Source: a virus. Taken from it: DNA of 22,241 nucleotides. This document shows, one piece after another, positions 19,313 through 22,241 of the stretch. The stretch spans positions 1 to 22,241 of the IMG/VR virus record IMGVR_UViG_3300008262_000836. One strand, 5' to 3'. The notes under the pieces are model-generated. The model was not told the DNA's origin and did not search any database. It saw only the letters and a list, made by a program, of their open reading frames with translations. Within the stretch, counting starts at the first letter, position 1, and each line of letters begins with the position of its first letter. A program made the translations under genes and the position numbers.

Positions 19313-20763
19313 TAGCCAGTTTTGATCTTTCCAAGTAACTGTCTGAGCTTGGCGCTTTGCACGTCACCATCTACTTTGGCCGGTGGTTGTTCCCATGCAG
19401 GAGTTCCTGTAGCTCGCTCCCAGGATGTGGACTTGGGAGTGTTACCTTCTATTTCATCTGCTGCCTTGACTTGACTACGAGCTTTGATACTATCCATTAG
19501 AGAACTTTGTGGCTTGTTGTAGCCTGTGCCCTCGTCGCCACCTTCGTCTGTGATACGCATGGTTTCAATATTGTATTCCAAGTCAATCTTTTGTCCCACA
19601 CCTGTTGATGAGCGAGACTTCATACACTGGATCTGATACTTGCCGCGCTCTTTCATGGCACGACTTGTAAAGATACCGAACACGTTATCCGCTGTGTTGA
19701 TCTTGGAAATACCACCTGAAATGTGTGAGTGATCAAACTCAATCTCTTCCACAGCACTACGATTCAACTGCGATGCTGTTACCATTAGCACGCCCAGTTC
19801 CTTGGCCAAGTTACGCAACTCCTCACTCACGTACTTGTCTTTGACAAACAAGTCATTGGGACTGACTTTGGCAGAGACTGGCATCAGCAAGTCCAAGTAG
19901 TCAATCATCATAAAGTCCACTTTGATGCCTGTTTGGATCTGTACTTCTTTAATGTAACTGCGGATGTCGTTAATGTTGCTTTGCGCTGGCAATGCTTTAA
20001 CACGATACTGTCCAGACTTCTTGCCCACAAGCATGACCTTCATTGTGGTTGTGTCAATGTCCTTGCGAATATCTTTGGTGCTCATTTGCGTTAACATAGC
20101 ATCTGTACGCAAACTTGTGAGCTCTTCTGAAAGTTCTAGTGTAATATACACACCACTCAAACCTTGTTGTAACCAGTTCAATGCAATGTTCATCATCACA
20201 AGCGATTTACCTGAGCCTGATCCACCTGCAAAGATGTTGAGTTCACCACGGCTGAATCCACCATACAACAACTTGTCCAGTTGTGGCCAACCTGTTGAAA
20301 CTTGCCCACCTGAATTAAAGTACTTGTTAATACGAGCACTGGGATCAGCAAAGTAGTCTGTACCCATGTCTTTGGTCAAGCTAATCTGCACGGCGTCTTT
20401 GATCAGTTTCTCTACTGGATCAAACTCGCCCTTTTCCAACAAGTCTGCTGCCTTTAAAATAGCACGTTCAAGTTCTTGACGTTTGGTAAATGCTTCAAAC
20501 TCCTGCATGAACCAATCATAGTGTCCTTGATTCAAGTCTGGCACTGGCGCAAGTTTAACTCCTGTGGTTGCAGAAATCTGCAACCTGTCGGGCATGGTCT
20601 TGTGCTTGTCACTGTGTTCTTTGATGAACTCTGCGGCTTTGCGCAGACTACGGTCAAAGTTCTCTGGGTTGTAAATATTTTGAATGCGCACATAGCTAGA
20701 CGCATCTTCTAACATCATCTCTAAAAATAGTCTTTGGACATCAAGTCCGTAATCTTTTATCAT
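19312..20763 (-). CDS. 41: Replicative DNA helicase, T4 gp41 / DnaB family
   Basis: A 483-residue hexameric helicase that unwinds DNA at the fork and partners the gp61 primase. The RecA-like core has Walker A GGSGSGKS (180-187), a family strand YITLELSEE, Walker B MMIDYLD (D288), and the DnaB-type sensor TASQLNR (329-335), then SGGISKINTADNV. The N-terminal 140 residues are the helical collar domain. The length matches T4 gp41 (about 475). The last 60 residues are a Ser/Lys/Pro-rich tail. The ATG at 20763 has AAGG ten bases upstream, in an 11-base gap. The TAA overlaps the next radical SAM gene. Confidence 0.92.
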   Translation of the reverse strand: MIKDYGLDVQRLFLEMMLEDASSYVRIQNIYNPENFDRSLRKAAEFIKEHSDKHKTMPDRLQISATTGVKLAPVPDLNQGHYDWFMQEFEAFTKRQELERAILKAADLLEKGEFDPVEKLIKDAVQISLTKDMGTDYFADPSARINKYFNSGGQVSTGWPQLDKLLYGGFSRGELNIFAGGSGSGKSLVMMNIALNWLQQGLSGVYITLELSEELTSLRTDAMLTQMSTKDIRKDIDTTTMKVMLVGKKSGQYRVKALPAQSNINDIRSYIKEVQIQTGIKVDFMMIDYLDLLMPVSAKVSPNDLFVKDKYVSEELRNLAKELGVLMVTASQLNRSAVEEIEFDHSHISGGISKINTADNVFGIFTSRAMKERGKYQIQCMKSRSSTGVGQKIDLEYNIETMRITDEGGDEGTGYNKPQSSLMDSIKARSQVKAADEIEGNTPKSTSWERATGTPAWEQPPAKVDGDVQSAKLRQLLGKIKTG

Positions 20764-20774
20764 TGTGCCAACCT

Positions 20775-21389
20775 TTACTCTGTTTTAATTGTTGCTTGAA
20801 ATATATCATTGTCTATGTGTGTCCAAGTTATCAATGAATCATTGAGTAAACAAGCATCACCACATTGTGATTTGTTATCTAGATGTAAAAATCCACTGGG
20901 TGTTCCATATATACGAATTCCTAGTTGTTCTGCAACCTTGCACAAGTTAACTAATCCAATACTTTTTCTGTGAACACAAGGAATCCAGGCCTGTCCTACT
21001 ACTAACCAGGATTTAACATGTGGGACTGATGTAGTATAATGCTTGATAAAACTGTCAATGCTGTATAAAGCAAATGTGCTCGGGCCAAAAACTCTGTCAA
21101 TCATGTGCTGACTCATAACATAATTATTGCATTGTTTTACCAACTCTGACATAACATCTGCATCATATTTTCTCCAATTATAATGCAACAGTGTGTTATA
21201 GATACTTGGATCAGAATAATCAATTTTGGTGTGATATGATGCATTTATAATACTATGCCAAGAATATTGACTGAGATTTTGACTTAGTTGATCCAACCAA
21301 ATCAATTGTTGTGGTGTTACATTTTTATCGTTTGGTATTTTTTCCCAAAGATTAATGCATATTAATCCGTTTATATCATCTAAGGTCAT
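20775..21389 (-). CDS. Phage protein of unknown function between primase and helicase
   Basis: A 204-residue protein I cannot assign. It is visibly more A/T-rich than its neighbours, with many Asn, Ile, Tyr and Lys codons. The C-terminal half contains SWLVVGQAWIPCVHRKSIGL, a pattern I associate with uncharacterised proteins of marine T4-like phages, then GIRIYGTPSGFLHLDN. There are no transmembrane segments or catalytic motif I can name. The ATG at 21389 overlaps the primase TGA (ATGA), so it is coupled to the primase. Its place between two replisome genes hints at a replication-linked role, but composition suggests a separate origin. Confidence 0.7.
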   Translation of the reverse strand: MTLDDINGLICINLWEKIPNDKNVTPQQLIWLDQLSQNLSQYSWHSIINASYHTKIDYSDPSIYNTLLHYNWRKYDADVMSELVKQCNNYVMSQHMIDRVFGPSTFALYSIDSFIKHYTTSVPHVKSWLVVGQAWIPCVHRKSIGLVNLCKVAEQLGIRIYGTPSGFLHLDNKSQCGDACLLNDSLITWTHIDNDIFQATIKTE

Positions 21390-22241
21390 TTTTTAATTTT
21401 ATTAAGTTTTTTAACAAGATGTTTTTTAGATATTTCTATCTTGATTTTACTTGTTTCTCTTGATTGCATTATAGTCAGCAAGGTACCAAGTCGGCCCAAC
21501 TCTACCACAGCGTCATTTACATCTTTAATGTGCGCAGGCCAGTTGGGTATGCTCACAGCCCATCCTAGTTCTACAGCACGATCAATTAGTTCTAGGCCAG
21601 CCACGTCTTGATCTGGCACTACTGTTATTTGTTTTCCTAGACTGCGTATGAGTCTAGCCTGTCCATCGCTGATGGTGTTGTGCATCACGGCAAGGCCTCC
21701 AATGCTGAGTGCATCAAAGATACCTTCCATTACTAACGCATGGTCCCAGGCTTTGTTTTGTAGATCTGTGCCAAACACGTAGTTAGGTTGGCTGTCGGAT
21801 ATGTACTTAGGCGTTTTGTTGTCGAGAAATCTACATGTATAACCCACAATCTGGTCATTATGGGTAAATGGAATTATCACATGCGGTCTTGTCCAGTGGA
21901 TGCCGTCATTTTGTATCTGCACCATGACAGGAAAGTCTTCTGGCACCTTCCTTGAACGCACATAGTCTCTGTAGTTGCCTTCATCAGTCAACAGTTCAGC
22001 GAACGGTGGCAAGTCACGTTCTTCAAACTCAATTGCAGAAAGTGAGTTAAAAGTTTTTTGACGATCTTCTAAGATGCCATTGATACTTCTGTGCCGCAGA
22101 CTTTCTAGATTGAGATGATCAATCTCAGCATCGGGTACACCAAACCAGTTCAAGAGCCTACGGGCCTTGTAGCTCACTGAGCGGCCAAGGATAAAGCTGG
22201 CGGTGTATCCACAGTTGAAGCAGTGATAACTCCAGCCCTGT
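21386..22241 (-). CDS. 61: DNA primase, T4 gp61 / DnaG type (5' end outside window)
   Basis: The first visible residues, QGWSYHCFNCGYTASF, hold one CxxC pair of the zinc-ribbon that reads the priming site; the preceding part lies beyond the right edge. The TOPRIM catalytic domain follows: VMEGIFDAL with the catalytic Glu, and VPDQDVAG with the D-x-D metal site. The product lays RNA primers for lagging-strand synthesis with the gp41 helicase two genes downstream. An internal ATG at 22177 is not the true start, because the frame and homology run to the window edge. The C-terminus is Lys-rich. It overlaps the next gene by ATGA. Confidence 0.88.
   Translation of the reverse strand, partial: QGWSYHCFNCGYTASFILGRSVSYKARRLLNWFGVPDAEIDHLNLESLRHRSINGILEDRQKTFNSLSAIEFEERDLPPFAELLTDEGNYRDYVRSRKVPEDFPVMVQIQNDGIHWTRPHVIIPFTHNDQIVGYTCRFLDNKTPKYISDSQPNYVFGTDLQNKAWDHALVMEGIFDALSIGGLAVMHNTISDGQARLIRSLGKQITVVPDQDVAGLELIDRAVELGWAVSIPNWPAHIKDVNDAVVELGRLGTLLTIMQSRETSKIKIEISKKHLVKKLNKIKK

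Noticed and set aside
19964-20356. 130-aa plus-strand open frame
   Set aside because: It is antisense to the helicase Walker A region; the open frame follows from the helicase codon use.
1-22241. tRNA genes, CRISPR arrays, insertion sequences, integrase or attachment sites
   Set aside because: None seen. Intergenic gaps are all under 100 bases, and no repeats of the right form, transposase or integrase motifs were found by reading.

Overview
The window reads as part of a T4-like (tailed, myovirus-type) bacteriophage genome, probably a metagenomic contig. The evidence is a gp61-type primase and a gp41-type DnaB-family helicase on the right, a class Ia ribonucleotide reductase alpha subunit (nrdA) on the left, a beta-helical tailspike, fibre-like and small virion-type genes in the middle, and very tight gene packing (ATGA, TAATG and TGATG overlaps). 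The host is probably a beta- or gammaproteobacterium. The phage iscU is of the ISC type, keeps the LPPVK motif contacted by HscA, and is very close to proteobacterial IscU. This host call is inference.

Layout, right to left along the mainly minus-strand coding. Positions 22241-19312 hold a primase cut by the window edge, an unrecognised 204-aa gene, and the replicative helicase. Positions 19312-16458 hold two radical SAM genes flanking a plus-strand 2OG-Fe(II) oxygenase. Positions 16542-14861 hold a plus-strand fibre-like gene with its own late-type promoter and a rho-independent terminator. Positions 14778-9292 hold a late, virion-type block of eight or so genes, including a 630-aa protein that joins a pol-beta-type nucleotidyltransferase to a ligase-like (KxDG) domain. 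Positions 9224-4368 hold a coupled operon: His-rich exported protein, iscU, radical SAM, radical SAM, iscA, radical SAM, PD-(D/E)XK nuclease. Positions 4350-1 hold the tailspike, a small unknown gene and nrdA, cut by the left edge.

The most striking biology is the operon at 9224-4368. It places a phage Fe-S scaffold (IscU) and an A-type Fe-S carrier (IscA, with four extra cysteines) directly among three radical SAM enzymes, each of which needs a [4Fe-4S] cluster. Two more radical SAM genes and an Fe(II)-dependent oxygenase lie nearby. A near-consensus sigma-70 promoter (TTGACT-17-TATAAT) with a 6+5+6 palindrome over its -35 box sits in front of the operon. The virion genes instead carry CTAAATA/NATAAATA late-promoter-like boxes. 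I read the operon as a host-promoter-driven module that supplies clusters to phage radical SAM enzymes; their substrates are unknown.

Caution: at least three, probably four, genes are broken by frame-changing junctions: nrdA near 1310, iscU with its upstream neighbour near 9057, a 259-aa virion-type gene near 9735, and a structural gene pair near 11588. The two best-supported ones (nrdA and iscU) have lost conserved protein segments, which points to deletions. They could be assembly or sequencing artefacts or real lesions, and should be checked against reads. No tRNA, rRNA, CRISPR array, transposon or intergenic gap over 300 bases was found.
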